From Zoogloeaceae bacterium (GTDB lineage: Bacteria; Pseudomonadota; Gammaproteobacteria; Burkholderiales; Rhodocyclaceae), in assembly GCA_031273145.1 (NCBI GenBank), contig JAISSL010000092.1:1-5904 (forward strand): 5,904 bases of DNA. Direction: 5' to 3'. How positions within the stretch are numbered: the stretch's first letter is position 1; each line of letters starts with the position of its first letter. Below, one piece after another: positions 1 through 5,904 of the stretch. The position numbers and the translations under genes were made by a program. A model generated the notes under the pieces. It was not told the DNA's origin. It ran no database searches and saw only the letters and a list, made by a program, of their open reading frames with translations.

Positions 1-498
1 TTGGGACTGGATAAAAAAGCCATTGCGGATTACGTCAAGCAGGGATTGGAAGCGTTTCCCGGCATTGCGGGGCGCTTGCAGGTGACGCATCTGGAGAATG
101 GCGCGATTCTGCTGGATGACACCTACAACGCCAATCCCGATTCCGTTCGGGCAGGGATTGACGTGCTCTCCGCCTGCATCGGGAAAAAGATTCTCGTTCT
201 GGGCGATATGGGCGAAATTGGCGAAGCCGGACATCAATACCACGACGAAATCGGCGGCTACGCCAAGAGCATGGGCATAGACAGCCTCTACACCCTGGGC
301 GAATTAAGCCAGCAGGCGGCGCGGAACTTCGGCGCGGGCGCGAATGCCTATCCTTCGCCAAAGGCGCTGGTTGCCGCACTGCAAAAGGAACTGGCGGAAA
401 ATACGACGGTGCTGGTGAAAGGTTCGCGCTTCATGCGGATGGAACGAATTACCGCCCTTTTGACGGCGACCGGAAAGGAGCCTGGCGATGCTGCTTGA
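1..498 (+). CDS. murF: UDP-N-acetylmuramoyl-tripeptide--D-alanyl-D-alanine ligase, C-terminal part (5' end outside window)
   Basis: MurF is the cytoplasmic ATP-dependent ligase that adds D-Ala-D-Ala to UDP-MurNAc-tripeptide, completing the pentapeptide. Only the last 165 codons are visible; the P-loop and central ATPase domain lie upstream. The TTG at position 1 is an internal Leu codon, not the start, because the protein is already inside the family when it enters the window. Visible marks, numbered from the window edge, are GRLQ (24-27), the MurF-type [10 protein letters not shown] motif (39-48) at the start of the C-terminal Rossmann-like domain, VLGDMGE (66-72) and [10 protein letters not shown] (139-148) near the C-terminus. 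The frame ends at TGA 496-498, overlapping mraY by 11 bases. [10 protein letters not shown] and VKGSR fit MurF better than MurE or MurC, and the following mraY agrees. Nothing appears damaged. Confidence 0.97.
   Translation: MGLDKKAIADYVKQGLEAFPGIAGRLQVTHLENGAILLDDTYNANPDSVRAGIDVLSACIGKKILVLGDMGEIGEAGHQYHDEIGGYAKSMGIDSLYTLGELSQQAARNFGAGANAYPSPKALVAALQKELAENTTVLVKGSRFMRMERITALLTATGKEPGDAA
475..487 (+). promoter_or_regulatory. Ribosome binding site and overlap junction for mraY
   Basis: AAGGAG at 475-480, seven bases before the ATG at 488, is a near-ideal Shine-Dalgarno sequence lying inside the last codons of murF. It supports the ATG at 488 as the mraY start even though this makes an 11-base overlap with murF. 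Ribosomes finishing murF at 498 would end just past this site, so coupled translation is likely (inference). Confidence 0.8.
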
Positions 499-1591
499 AC
501 TTGCCCAATACCTGAGTCCCTATGTTCGGGGGTTCAATGTTTTCAACTACATCACGTTTCGGACGGTGCTGGCGATTCTGACCGCCCTCTTCTTGTCGCT
601 GGCCTTTGGGCCTTTAGTCATTCGCTGGCTGGCGGCGAAGAAAATCGGGCAGGCAGTGCGTGCCTGCGGGCCGCAAACGCATCTGGTCAAGTCCGGCACG
701 CCCACGATGGGCGGCATCCTGATCCTGATTTCCGTCGTCCTGACCACGCTTTTGTGGGGCAACCTTTCCAACCATTACGTCTGGACGGTGCTCGTGGTGA
801 CGTTCGGCTTCGGCATCATCGGTTGGTACGACGACTGGCGCAAGGTGGTCTTCCGCGATCCAAACGGCCTTCCGGCGCGCTGGAAATTCTTCTGGCAATC
901 GGTGCTTGGCGTGGGCGTAGCCCTGTTTCTTGCGTTTTCCTCCGACAATCCGGCGCAGACTGAACTCATCGTTCCATTCTTCAAGACGATTGCCTATCCC
1001 TTGGGCGTGTTCGGATTCGTCACGCTCACCTATTTCGTGATTGTCGGCACTTCCAACGCGGTCAATCTGACCGACGGACTGGATGGCCTTGCCATCATGC
1101 CGACGGTAATGGTGGCCGGCGGTCTGGGCATCTTCGCCTTTGCGAGCGGCCATGCCGAATTTGCCCGCTATCTGCTCATTCCGCCCATTCCCGGTTCCGG
1201 CGAATTGTGCATCGTGCTCGGCGCTATTGTGGGCGCGGGCTTGGGCTTTTTATGGTTCAACGCCTACCCGGCGGAAGTGTTCATGGGAGATGTCGGGGCG
1301 CTCGCTCTGGGCGCGGCATTGGGATGTATCGCCGTCATCGTGCGGCAGGAAATCGTGCTGTTCATCATGGGCGGATTGTTCGTCGCGGAGACGGTTTCGG
1401 TCATGGTGCAGGTTTCCTGGTTCAAATACACCAAGAAAAAATATGGGGAAGGGCGGCGCATCCTGCTCATGGCGCCGCTGCATCATCATTTTGAGCAAAG
1501 CGGCTGGAAGGAAACGCAGGTGGTGGTGCGCTTCTGGATCATCACAATCATGCTGGTGCTGTTTGGGCTAGCGAGCTTGAAGCTGAGGTGA
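488..1591 (+). CDS. mraY: Phospho-N-acetylmuramoyl-pentapeptide-transferase (MraY, lipid I synthase)
   Basis: MraY is the integral inner-membrane enzyme that transfers phospho-MurNAc-pentapeptide from UDP to undecaprenyl phosphate, making lipid I. The 367-residue product is close to the usual family length of about 360. About ten hydrophobic segments can be drawn, roughly at 24-47, 73-91, 97-113, 134-150, 168-188, 202-219, 240-257, 268-285, 288-308 and 346-364. Family motifs are TPTMGG (71-76), the aspartate pair D115/D116 in [21 protein letters not shown] (190-202), the cytoplasmic catalytic-site Asp D268 in VFMGDVG, and the HHH motif at 332-334 in [11 protein letters not shown]. One oddity is RACGP at 58-62, where homologues I recall have Arg-x-Asp/Glu-Gly-Pro. 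Three bases separate it from murD. The sugar specificity is assigned from the MraY-type HHH motif and the dcw context; a WecA-like role is unlikely. Confidence 0.98.
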   Translation: MLLELAQYLSPYVRGFNVFNYITFRTVLAILTALFLSLAFGPLVIRWLAAKKIGQAVRACGPQTHLVKSGTPTMGGILILISVVLTTLLWGNLSNHYVWTVLVVTFGFGIIGWYDDWRKVVFRDPNGLPARWKFFWQSVLGVGVALFLAFSSDNPAQTELIVPFFKTIAYPLGVFGFVTLTYFVIVGTSNAVNLTDGLDGLAIMPTVMVAGGLGIFAFASGHAEFARYLLIPPIPGSGELCIVLGAIVGAGLGFLWFNAYPAEVFMGDVGALALGAALGCIAVIVRQEIVLFIMGGLFVAETVSVMVQVSWFKYTKKKYGEGRRILLMAPLHHHFEQSGWKETQVVVRFWIITIMLVLFGLASLKLR

Positions 1592-1594
1592 GAG
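1585..1594 (+). promoter_or_regulatory. Ribosome binding site for murD
   Basis: GAGGTGA at 1585-1591 matches seven contiguous bases of the ideal anti-16S sequence AGGAGGTGA. It contains the mraY stop codon (TGA 1589-1591). The GAGG core lies six bases before the murD ATG at 1595. The stop codon of one gene is therefore part of the ribosome binding site of the next. Confidence 0.75.
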
Positions 1595-2956
1595 ATGGAA
1601 CTGAACGGTAAACGCTTTCTCGTGCTAGGTCTGGGCGAATCCGGGCTGGCGATGGCGAAATGGCTGCATCGCCAGGGTGCGGTCGTGCGCGTGGCCGACA
1701 GCCGCAAAAATCCGCCCAATCGCGCGGCGCTGGCGAAATTCGCGCCGGAGATCGAAGTGATTGCCGGACCGTTCAAGCCCGCGATATTCAAGGGCGTAGA
1801 GGTCATTGCGCTCTCGCCCGGAATTCCCAGCAAGACGCCGGAGATTGTCGCCGCCGGGGATATTCCGATTGTCTCCGAAGTGGATTTGTTTACCGACGCG
1901 ATTGAAACCCTGGGGGAGGACGTGGAGATTCTGGCGATTACCGGCTCGAACGGCAAGACCACGACCACGGCGCTGACCGCGCACCTCTTGAACGGCGCGG
2001 GCGTGGAGGCGATTGCCTGCGGCAACATCTCGCCTTCTCTGCTCGATGCGCTGATGGCGGCGCAGGAGGCGAATCATCTGCCGCAGGTCTGGGTGCTGGA
2101 ATTGTCCAGCTTCCAGTTGGAGATTACGCACAAGCTGGCGGCGGATGTCGCGACGGTGCTGAACGTCAGCGCGGATCATCTCGACCGCTACGATTCCATG
2201 AGCGAATATGCCTGGGCCAAGGCGCGGATTTTCCAGAACCCGATCACCCGGCGCATCCTCAACCGGGATGACGACCACAGTCTGGTGCTTGGCGGCAGCG
2301 GCTTTGGCATGACGACGTTTGGCGCAACGCCCGTGCCGCGCCCCGGTCATTACGGGATTGAGGAAGATGCCATTTATTTCGGCGAAGAGCGTTTGATTGG
2401 CCTTGACGAACTGCCGATCAAGGGACTGCACAACGCGGTCAATGTGATGGCTGCGCTTGCGCTCTGTCGGGCGATTGGCCTGGATGCCAAACAGGTGTTG
2501 CCCGCGCTCAAGACGTTCAAGGGCTTGCCGCATCGGGTCGAGCCGGTTGCGGAAATCAAGGGCGTGCTTTACGTCGACGATTCCAAGGGAACCAACGTCG
2601 GGGCGACGCTTGCCGCCCTCGAAGGCATGGGGCGGCCTGTCGCCATTGTGCTGGGCGGGGATGGCAAGGGGCAGGATTTTGCGCCCTTGCAGGATGCGCT
2701 CAAGCGGCATGGGCGCGCCGTGGCGCTGATCGGTCAGGATGCGGCGCGTATCAAACAGGCTGTTCAGGAGTGCGGCTTGCCGCTGGAATCGTTCGATGGT
2801 CTGGAAGAAGCGGTACGCTGGCTTGCCGGAGAAGCAAAAGCCGGGGATTGCGTCCTGCTCTCCCCTGCCTGCGCAAGTTGGGACATGTTCAGGGACTACA
2901 AACACCGCGCCGAAGTGTTCATTCAGGCGGTGCGAGCCTTGGAGGAATCGGCATGA
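1595..2956 (+). CDS. murD: UDP-N-acetylmuramoyl-L-alanine--D-glutamate ligase
   Basis: MurD is the cytoplasmic ATP-dependent ligase that adds D-Glu to UDP-MurNAc-L-Ala. The product has 453 residues, slightly longer than the 438 of E. coli MurD. The N-terminal UDP-binding Rossmann-like domain begins with GLGESGLAMAKWL (12-24). The central ATPase domain has the P-loop TGSNGKTTT (116-124), ELSSFQLE (169-176) and VSADHLDRY (191-199) with His195. Lys209 in AWAKARIF is the likely carbamylated lysine that helps bind magnesium (inferred from E. coli Lys198). The C-terminal domain carries LHNAVN (278-283), GLPHRVE (310-316), DDSKGTN (328-334) and the MurD-type SPACASWDMFRDYKHR (423-438). The start is fixed by a strong ribosome binding site three bases after mraY ends. 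The gene ends with two in-frame TGA codons (2954-2956 and 2957-2959). SPACASWD separates it from MurC, MurE and MurF. Confidence 0.98.
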   Translation: MELNGKRFLVLGLGESGLAMAKWLHRQGAVVRVADSRKNPPNRAALAKFAPEIEVIAGPFKPAIFKGVEVIALSPGIPSKTPEIVAAGDIPIVSEVDLFTDAIETLGEDVEILAITGSNGKTTTTALTAHLLNGAGVEAIACGNISPSLLDALMAAQEANHLPQVWVLELSSFQLEITHKLAADVATVLNVSADHLDRYDSMSEYAWAKARIFQNPITRRILNRDDDHSLVLGGSGFGMTTFGATPVPRPGHYGIEEDAIYFGEERLIGLDELPIKGLHNAVNVMAALALCRAIGLDAKQVLPALKTFKGLPHRVEPVAEIKGVLYVDDSKGTNVGATLAALEGMGRPVAIVLGGDGKGQDFAPLQDALKRHGRAVALIGQDAARIKQAVQECGLPLESFDGLEEAVRWLAGEAKAGDCVLLSPACASWDMFRDYKHRAEVFIQAVRALEESA

Positions 2957-2959
2957 TGA
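2941..2959 (+). promoter_or_regulatory. Ribosome binding site and ATGATGA start/stop junction, murD-ftsW
   Basis: GGAGG at 2941-2945 lies seven bases before the ATG at 2953 and ten before a second in-frame ATG at 2956. The seven-base string ATGATGA (2953-2959) holds two ftsW-frame ATG codons and two murD-frame TGA codons. Spacing favours the first ATG as the ftsW start. The four-base overlap suggests termination-reinitiation coupling (inference). Confidence 0.75.
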
Positions 2960-4131
2960 GCGCGAATGCCGCCTCGCTTGCGGCCATGCCCGCCTCCCGG
3001 ATTTCCCGCTTTCGCGCGGAAACCGACCATGTCCTGATCTGGGCAAGCCTTCTCCTGCTTGCTTTTGGGCTGGTGATGGTCTATTCCGCTTCCTTTGCCT
3101 ATGCCGAAAATGCCAGTCTGGCGAGTACCCATTACCTGCTGCGGCATGTGATCTTTCTTGGGGTCGGCCTGATCTGCGCGTTTTCCGCCTTCCAGATCAG
3201 CATGGAAGACTGGCAGAAAATGGCGCCCTGGCTGTTTGTCGTGGGGCTTGTTCTGCTGTTCATCGTGCTCTTCCCGGTAATCGGCAAGAGCATAAACGGC
3301 GCGCGCCGCTGGATTGACATAGGGATCATCCGCCCGCAACCGTCCGAACTCATGAAACTCTGCTGCGTCCTCTATGTCGCGGATTTTGCGGTACGGAAGC
3401 GGGAATTCATGGAAGATTTCCGGCGCGCCTTTCTGCCGATACTGGCGATCATGGCAATCGTCGGCATCCTCTTGTGGCTGGAACCGGACGTTGGCGCGTT
3501 CCTGATGATACTGATCATCGTCATGGGCATACTCTTCATGGGCGGCCTCAACATCTGGATTTTCCTGCGTCTGGCTTTCTGCCTCGTGCTCGTTTTGCCG
3601 CCCTTGGCTTATTTCAGTAATTATGTCTACGACCGGGTCATGGCCTGGCTTTCCCCGCTGAATTTCCTGAACAGCACAGGCTATCAGCCGTTCCATGCCC
3701 AGCTTGCTTTCGGGCGGGGCGGCTGGTCCGGCTCTGGCCTGGGCAGCAGCGTGGAAAAACATCTCTATCTGCCGGAAGCCCATACCGATTACCTGTTTGC
3801 GGTCATCGGCGAGGAAACGGGATTTCTGGGGCTGATCGTGGTCGTGACCCTGTTCATTTTTATCGTGCGCCGCGCCTTTGCCATTGGTCACCTTTGTGTT
3901 GACCTGGATCGCGTCTATCCGGCGCTGGTGGCGATGGGAATCGGACTCTGGCTTGGTCTGCAAGCCTTCATCAACATGGGGGTCAACGTAAATCTGTTGC
4001 CCGCGACCGGAATGACCCTGCCCTTCATGAGCTATGGCGGTTCCGGTCTGGTTATTAATTGTACGGCGCTTGGCATCCTGCTCCGGGTGGATTGGGAAAA
4101 TCGCCGTTTGATGCAAAGGGGGAGAAGGTGA
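2953..4131 (+). CDS. ftsW: FtsW, SEDS-family septal peptidoglycan glycosyltransferase
   Basis: FtsW is a polytopic inner-membrane protein of the divisome that polymerises lipid II into septal glycan strands with its partner class B PBP, FtsI. From the ATG at 2953 it has 392 residues (414 in E. coli). The same frame stays open upstream to about 2770, but that part overlaps murD, lacks membrane character and is not supported. A cytoplasmic tail of about 25 residues precedes roughly ten hydrophobic segments near 27-47, 64-81, 92-110, 130-147, 159-176, 179-197, 199-220, 284-305, 321-343 and 354-378. SEDS marks are NGARRW (115-120), QPSELMKL (129-136), EPDVG (177-181) and, in the large periplasmic loop, LPEAHTDY (273-280), whose Asp279 corresponds to the essential E. 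coli Asp297. LPFMSYGGSGL (356-366) is near the C-terminus. RodA is the alternative family member; dcw position and LPEAHTD favour FtsW. Thr352 replaces the Lys usual in proteobacterial FtsW. Confidence 0.96.
   Translation: MMSANAASLAAMPASRISRFRAETDHVLIWASLLLLAFGLVMVYSASFAYAENASLASTHYLLRHVIFLGVGLICAFSAFQISMEDWQKMAPWLFVVGLVLLFIVLFPVIGKSINGARRWIDIGIIRPQPSELMKLCCVLYVADFAVRKREFMEDFRRAFLPILAIMAIVGILLWLEPDVGAFLMILIIVMGILFMGGLNIWIFLRLAFCLVLVLPPLAYFSNYVYDRVMAWLSPLNFLNSTGYQPFHAQLAFGRGGWSGSGLGSSVEKHLYLPEAHTDYLFAVIGEETGFLGLIVVVTLFIFIVRRAFAIGHLCVDLDRVYPALVAMGIGLWLGLQAFINMGVNVNLLPATGMTLPFMSYGGSGLVINCTALGILLRVDWENRRLMQRGRR
4116..4131 (+). promoter_or_regulatory. Ribosome binding site and GTGA junction, ftsW-murG
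   Basis: The purine-rich run AAGGGGGAG at 4116-4124 precedes a GTG at 4128 that shares two bases with the ftsW stop (TGA 4129-4131). The run can pair with the anti-Shine-Dalgarno at a spacing of about three to eight bases, depending on register. An ATG at 4059 in the murG frame would give 23 extra residues, but these lie within ftsW and do not resemble a MurG N-terminus. GTG 4128 is therefore preferred. Confidence 0.72.
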
Positions 4132-5219
4132 ACAACATCTCTTGGAATCCCACACAAAAAACCCTGCTCGTCATGGCGGGCGGAACTGGCGGCCATATCT
4201 TTCCGGCGCTGACGGTCGGCAAGCACTTGCAGGAAGAAGGCTGGCGCGTCGTCTGGTTCGGTAACCCGGACAGCATGGAAGCCAGGCTTGCCTGCCAGAG
4301 CGGCTTTGAAATGATCGCCGTTCGCTTTGCCGCGCTGCGTGGCAAAGGCTGGAAGCGCAAATTCATGCTGCCCTTCGCCCTGATCCGCGCCGTCTGGCAA
4401 TCCATGCGGGAGATTCGCATCTATAGTCCCGATGTCGCGTTGGGCATGGGGGGATACATCAGTTTCCCCGGCAGCATTGCGGCCAAATTGCTGGGCATTC
4501 CGCTCGTCATTCATGAGCAGAATTCCATCGCGGGTCTGGCGAACCGGGTTTTGAGCAAGGTAGCCAACCGAACCTTGACCGGCTTTCCCAATGTCTTGAA
4601 AAAGGGCATATGTGTCGGCAACCCGATCCGTTCGGTAATTACCCAGGTGCCCCCGCCGGAAGAGCGGATGGCAGGGCGGGAAGGCGTGCTGAAACTGCTG
4701 GTGGTCGGCGGCAGCCTGGGCGCAAAGGTGTTGAATGACATCATCCCGCAAGGGCTGTTGCAACTGTCGCCGGAATTGATGCCGGAAGTGGTGCATCAGT
4801 CTGGAACCGACCATCTGACCGAGCTGGAAGACAATTATCGGGAATACCGGGAAAAGGGCGGCGTGGCGCATTGCGTGGATTTCATTGAAGACATGGCAAG
4901 CGCCTATGCCTGGGCGGATTTGGTGATTTGCCGCTCCGGGGCGCTGACCGTTTTTGAGCTGGCGGCCATTGGGGTTGCGTCGGTGCTGGTGCCTCTGCCG
5001 CACGCGGTGGATGACCATCAGACCGGAAACGCGCATTACCTGACTTTGGCGGGCGGCGCGTTCTTCCTGCCGCAGGCGGACTTAACCCCGGAATCGGTGG
5101 CGCTGCTTGGCAACTACAAACGCGGACAACTGCTGGAAATGGCGAAGAAGGCGCGGGAACTGGCGCGTCCTGACGCAACCCTGGCGGTTGTCAATGTCTG
5201 CAAGGCGCTCGCAAAATGA
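4128..5219 (+). CDS. murG: UDP-N-acetylglucosamine--N-acetylmuramyl-(pentapeptide) pyrophosphoryl-undecaprenol N-acetylglucosamine transferase
   Basis: MurG is a GT-B fold glycosyltransferase (family GT28) on the cytoplasmic face of the inner membrane; it transfers GlcNAc from UDP-GlcNAc to lipid I, making lipid II. With the GTG start at 4128 it has 363 residues, near the E. coli length of 355. The N-terminal, acceptor-side domain has the glycine-rich loop [12 protein letters not shown] (16-27), [10 protein letters not shown] (106-115) and [12 protein letters not shown] (129-140). GNPIR (164-168) precedes the C-terminal nucleotide-sugar domain, which carries [10 protein letters not shown] (194-203), HQSG (223-226), [13 protein letters not shown] (268-280) with Glu277 equivalent to the ribose-contacting E. 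coli Glu269, and PHAVDDHQT (291-299). Phe276 takes the place of the Ser usually found before that Glu. It overlaps both ftsW and murC by four bases, consistent with coupled expression. Confidence 0.97.
   Translation: MNNISWNPTQKTLLVMAGGTGGHIFPALTVGKHLQEEGWRVVWFGNPDSMEARLACQSGFEMIAVRFAALRGKGWKRKFMLPFALIRAVWQSMREIRIYSPDVALGMGGYISFPGSIAAKLLGIPLVIHEQNSIAGLANRVLSKVANRTLTGFPNVLKKGICVGNPIRSVITQVPPPEERMAGREGVLKLLVVGGSLGAKVLNDIIPQGLLQLSPELMPEVVHQSGTDHLTELEDNYREYREKGGVAHCVDFIEDMASAYAWADLVICRSGALTVFELAAIGVASVLVPLPHAVDDHQTGNAHYLTLAGGAFFLPQADLTPESVALLGNYKRGQLLEMAKKARELARPDATLAVVNVCKALAK
5202..5219 (+). promoter_or_regulatory. Weak ribosome binding site and ATGA junction, murG-murC
   Basis: The only Shine-Dalgarno-like match before the murC ATG (5216) is AAGG at 5202-5205, ten bases away. 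The start overlaps the murG stop (TGA 5217-5219) as ATGA within an A-rich stretch. The start is supported mainly by the protein, whose family-typical N-terminus begins right there. Translation may depend on reinitiation after murG (inference). Confidence 0.55.
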
Positions 5220-5904
5220 AGCATAAGGTTCGGAACATCCATTTCGTAGGCATTGGCGGCTCCGGCATGAGCGGCATTGCCGAAGTGCTTGCCAATCTGG
5301 GCTTTCGGGTTACCGGCTCCGACCTTGCGGCTTCTGCCGTGCTTGAGCGTCTGGCGAAACAGGGCATTCGCATTGCGGTTGGACATCAGGCGGAGCTCAT
5401 CAACGGGGCGCACGCGGTGGTGGTGTCGACTGCGGTCAAGGACGACAACCCGGAAGTGGTAGCCGCGCATCAGGCCGGCATTCCGGTGGTTCCGCGCGCG
5501 CAGATGCTGGCTGAATTGATGCGCCTGAAACAGGGCATTGCCATTGCCGGGACGCATGGCAAGACCACGACGACGAGTCTGGTCGCCAGCATTCTGGGCG
5601 AAGCCGGGTTTGACCCTACCTTCGTTATCGGCGGGCGGCTGAACGCGGCGGGCGCGAATGCCCGGATGGGCAGCGGCGATTTTCTGGTGGCGGAAGCGGA
5701 TGAATCGGATGCCTCGTTTTTGTACCTGACCCCGGTCATTTCGGTCGTCACCAATATTGACGCCGATCACATGGAAACCTACGGGCACGATTTCAACCGG
5801 CTGAAACAGACCTTTGTGGAATTCCTGAATCGCCTGCCCTTCTATGGCGTGGCGGTACTCTGTCAGGATGACCCGAATGTGCGCGAAATTCTGCCGCAGG
5901 TCTC
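5216..5904 (+). CDS. murC: UDP-N-acetylmuramate--L-alanine ligase, N-terminal part (3' end outside window)
   Basis: MurC is the cytoplasmic ATP-dependent ligase that adds L-Ala to UDP-MurNAc, the first amino acid of the stem peptide. The frame is open from the ATG at 5216 to the right edge, giving 229 complete codons, about half of a usual MurC (roughly 460-490 residues). The N-terminal UDP-binding domain starts with [16 protein letters not shown] (8-23). [12 protein letters not shown] (91-102) leads to the ATPase P-loop [12 protein letters not shown] (111-122), followed by [11 protein letters not shown] (159-169) and [14 protein letters not shown] (179-192). The His in GTHGKTT and the EADESD motif separate MurC from MurD, MurE and MurF. 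Mpl has a related P-loop, but GIGGSGMSG and the position after murG favour MurC. The visible part has no frameshift or stop. Most of the ATPase domain's end and the C-terminal domain are outside the window. Confidence 0.97.
   Translation, partial: MKHKVRNIHFVGIGGSGMSGIAEVLANLGFRVTGSDLAASAVLERLAKQGIRIAVGHQAELINGAHAVVVSTAVKDDNPEVVAAHQAGIPVVPRAQMLAELMRLKQGIAIAGTHGKTTTTSLVASILGEAGFDPTFVIGGRLNAAGANARMGSGDFLVAEADESDASFLYLTPVISVVTNIDADHMETYGHDFNRLKQTFVEFLNRLPFYGVAVLCQDDPNVREILPQV

Larger units (their letters stand above)
1..5904 (+). other. dcw cluster segment, probably one transcription unit
   Basis: All six genes point the same way, and the junctions are an 11-base overlap, a 3-base gap and three 4-base overlaps. 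There is no stretch without a gene, so no space for a conventional intergenic promoter or terminator. By comparison with known proteobacterial dcw clusters, murE and ftsI are expected to the left and murB, ddl, ftsQ, ftsA and ftsZ to the right (inference; not in the window). Expression is presumably driven from promoters upstream of the window. Confidence 0.85.

Noticed and set aside
336..348. Short GC-rich word (GCGGGCGCGAATGCC) shared by murF (about 334-348) and murC (about 5647-5661)
   Set aside because: It encodes Gly-Ala-Asn-Ala in both proteins at unrelated places. With only two copies in GC-rich sequence, chance is enough.
1952..1965. 14-base match (GGCAAGACCACGAC) between murD (1952-1965) and murC (5558-5571)
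   Set aside because: Both copies encode the GKTTT P-loop shared by Mur ligases, so common ancestry and similar codon choice explain it, not a repeat element.
2770..2952. Upstream extension of the ftsW frame to an earlier start within murD
   Set aside because: The extra 61 residues overlap the conserved C-terminus of murD, are Arg-rich and are not FtsW-like. The ribosome binding site at 2941-2945 supports the start at 2953.
1625..3046. Long open reading frame on the - strand (473 codons) opposite murD
   Set aside because: It mirrors murD, and its translation is rich in Arg, His and Gln with no recognisable domain. Long antisense frames are expected opposite GC-rich coding sequence, and murD itself is unmistakable.
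3314..3319. TTGACA, a -35-like hexamer inside ftsW
   Set aside because: No -10-like sequence occurs at 16-18 bases spacing; the bases there are GC-rich. It encodes part of the conserved RWIDIG stretch of FtsW.
2923..4155. 410-codon - strand open frame opposite ftsW
   Set aside because: Its composition is the hydrophilic antisense of a membrane protein (many His, Gln, Asp and Glu), with no domain signal. ftsW on the + strand explains the region.
4032..5036. 334-codon - strand open frame opposite murG
   Set aside because: No family features, and it lies opposite a fully conserved MurG. Treated as a codon-bias shadow.
1..5904. Possible undescribed system, mobile element, CRISPR array, RNA gene or inserted cargo gene
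   Set aside because: The whole window is taken up by six conserved dcw genes in standard order with no gaps. No repeats, tRNA-like sequences or foreign genes were seen on either strand.

Overview
This window is an internal slice of a bacterial division and cell wall (dcw) cluster. Six genes lie on the + strand with no room between them, in the order murF (3' part), mraY, murD, ftsW, murG, murC (5' part). The order matches the classic proteobacterial dcw layout (murE-murF-mraY-murD-ftsW-murG-murC). The sequence is moderately to highly GC-rich by eye. The protein signatures point to a Gram-negative proteobacterium, most likely a betaproteobacterium: the MraY segment GWYDDWRK...[18 protein letters not shown] in MurG, and [13 protein letters not shown] with LPFYGVAVL in MurC. 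No genus can be named from the window alone.

Layout: the C-terminal domain of MurF (1-498) enters from the left edge. mraY (488-1591) overlaps it by 11 bases. murD (1595-2956) follows after 3 bases. ftsW (2953-4131), murG (4128-5219) and murC (5216 to the right edge) each overlap the preceding gene by 4 bases, through ATGA, GTGA and ATGA junctions. Shine-Dalgarno-like sequences sit inside the end of each preceding gene. They are strong for mraY, murD, ftsW and murG and weak for murC. No convincing promoter, terminator, RNA gene, repeat array or mobile element was found, so the genes are probably one translationally coupled part of a longer transcript.

Together the genes cover the middle and end of peptidoglycan precursor synthesis. 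MurC, MurD and MurF are cytoplasmic ATP-dependent ligases that build the stem peptide on UDP-MurNAc. MraY moves phospho-MurNAc-pentapeptide onto undecaprenyl phosphate to give lipid I. MurG adds GlcNAc to give lipid II. FtsW is the SEDS-family septal glycan polymerase that uses lipid II at the division site.

The region looks ordinary: all reading frames are intact and the catalytic residues I could check are present. I found no sign of a new system. What deserves a second look is small: a few substitutions at usually conserved positions (MraY Cys60, FtsW Thr352, MurG Phe276) and the compact gene junctions, especially the tandem start/tandem stop between murD and ftsW.
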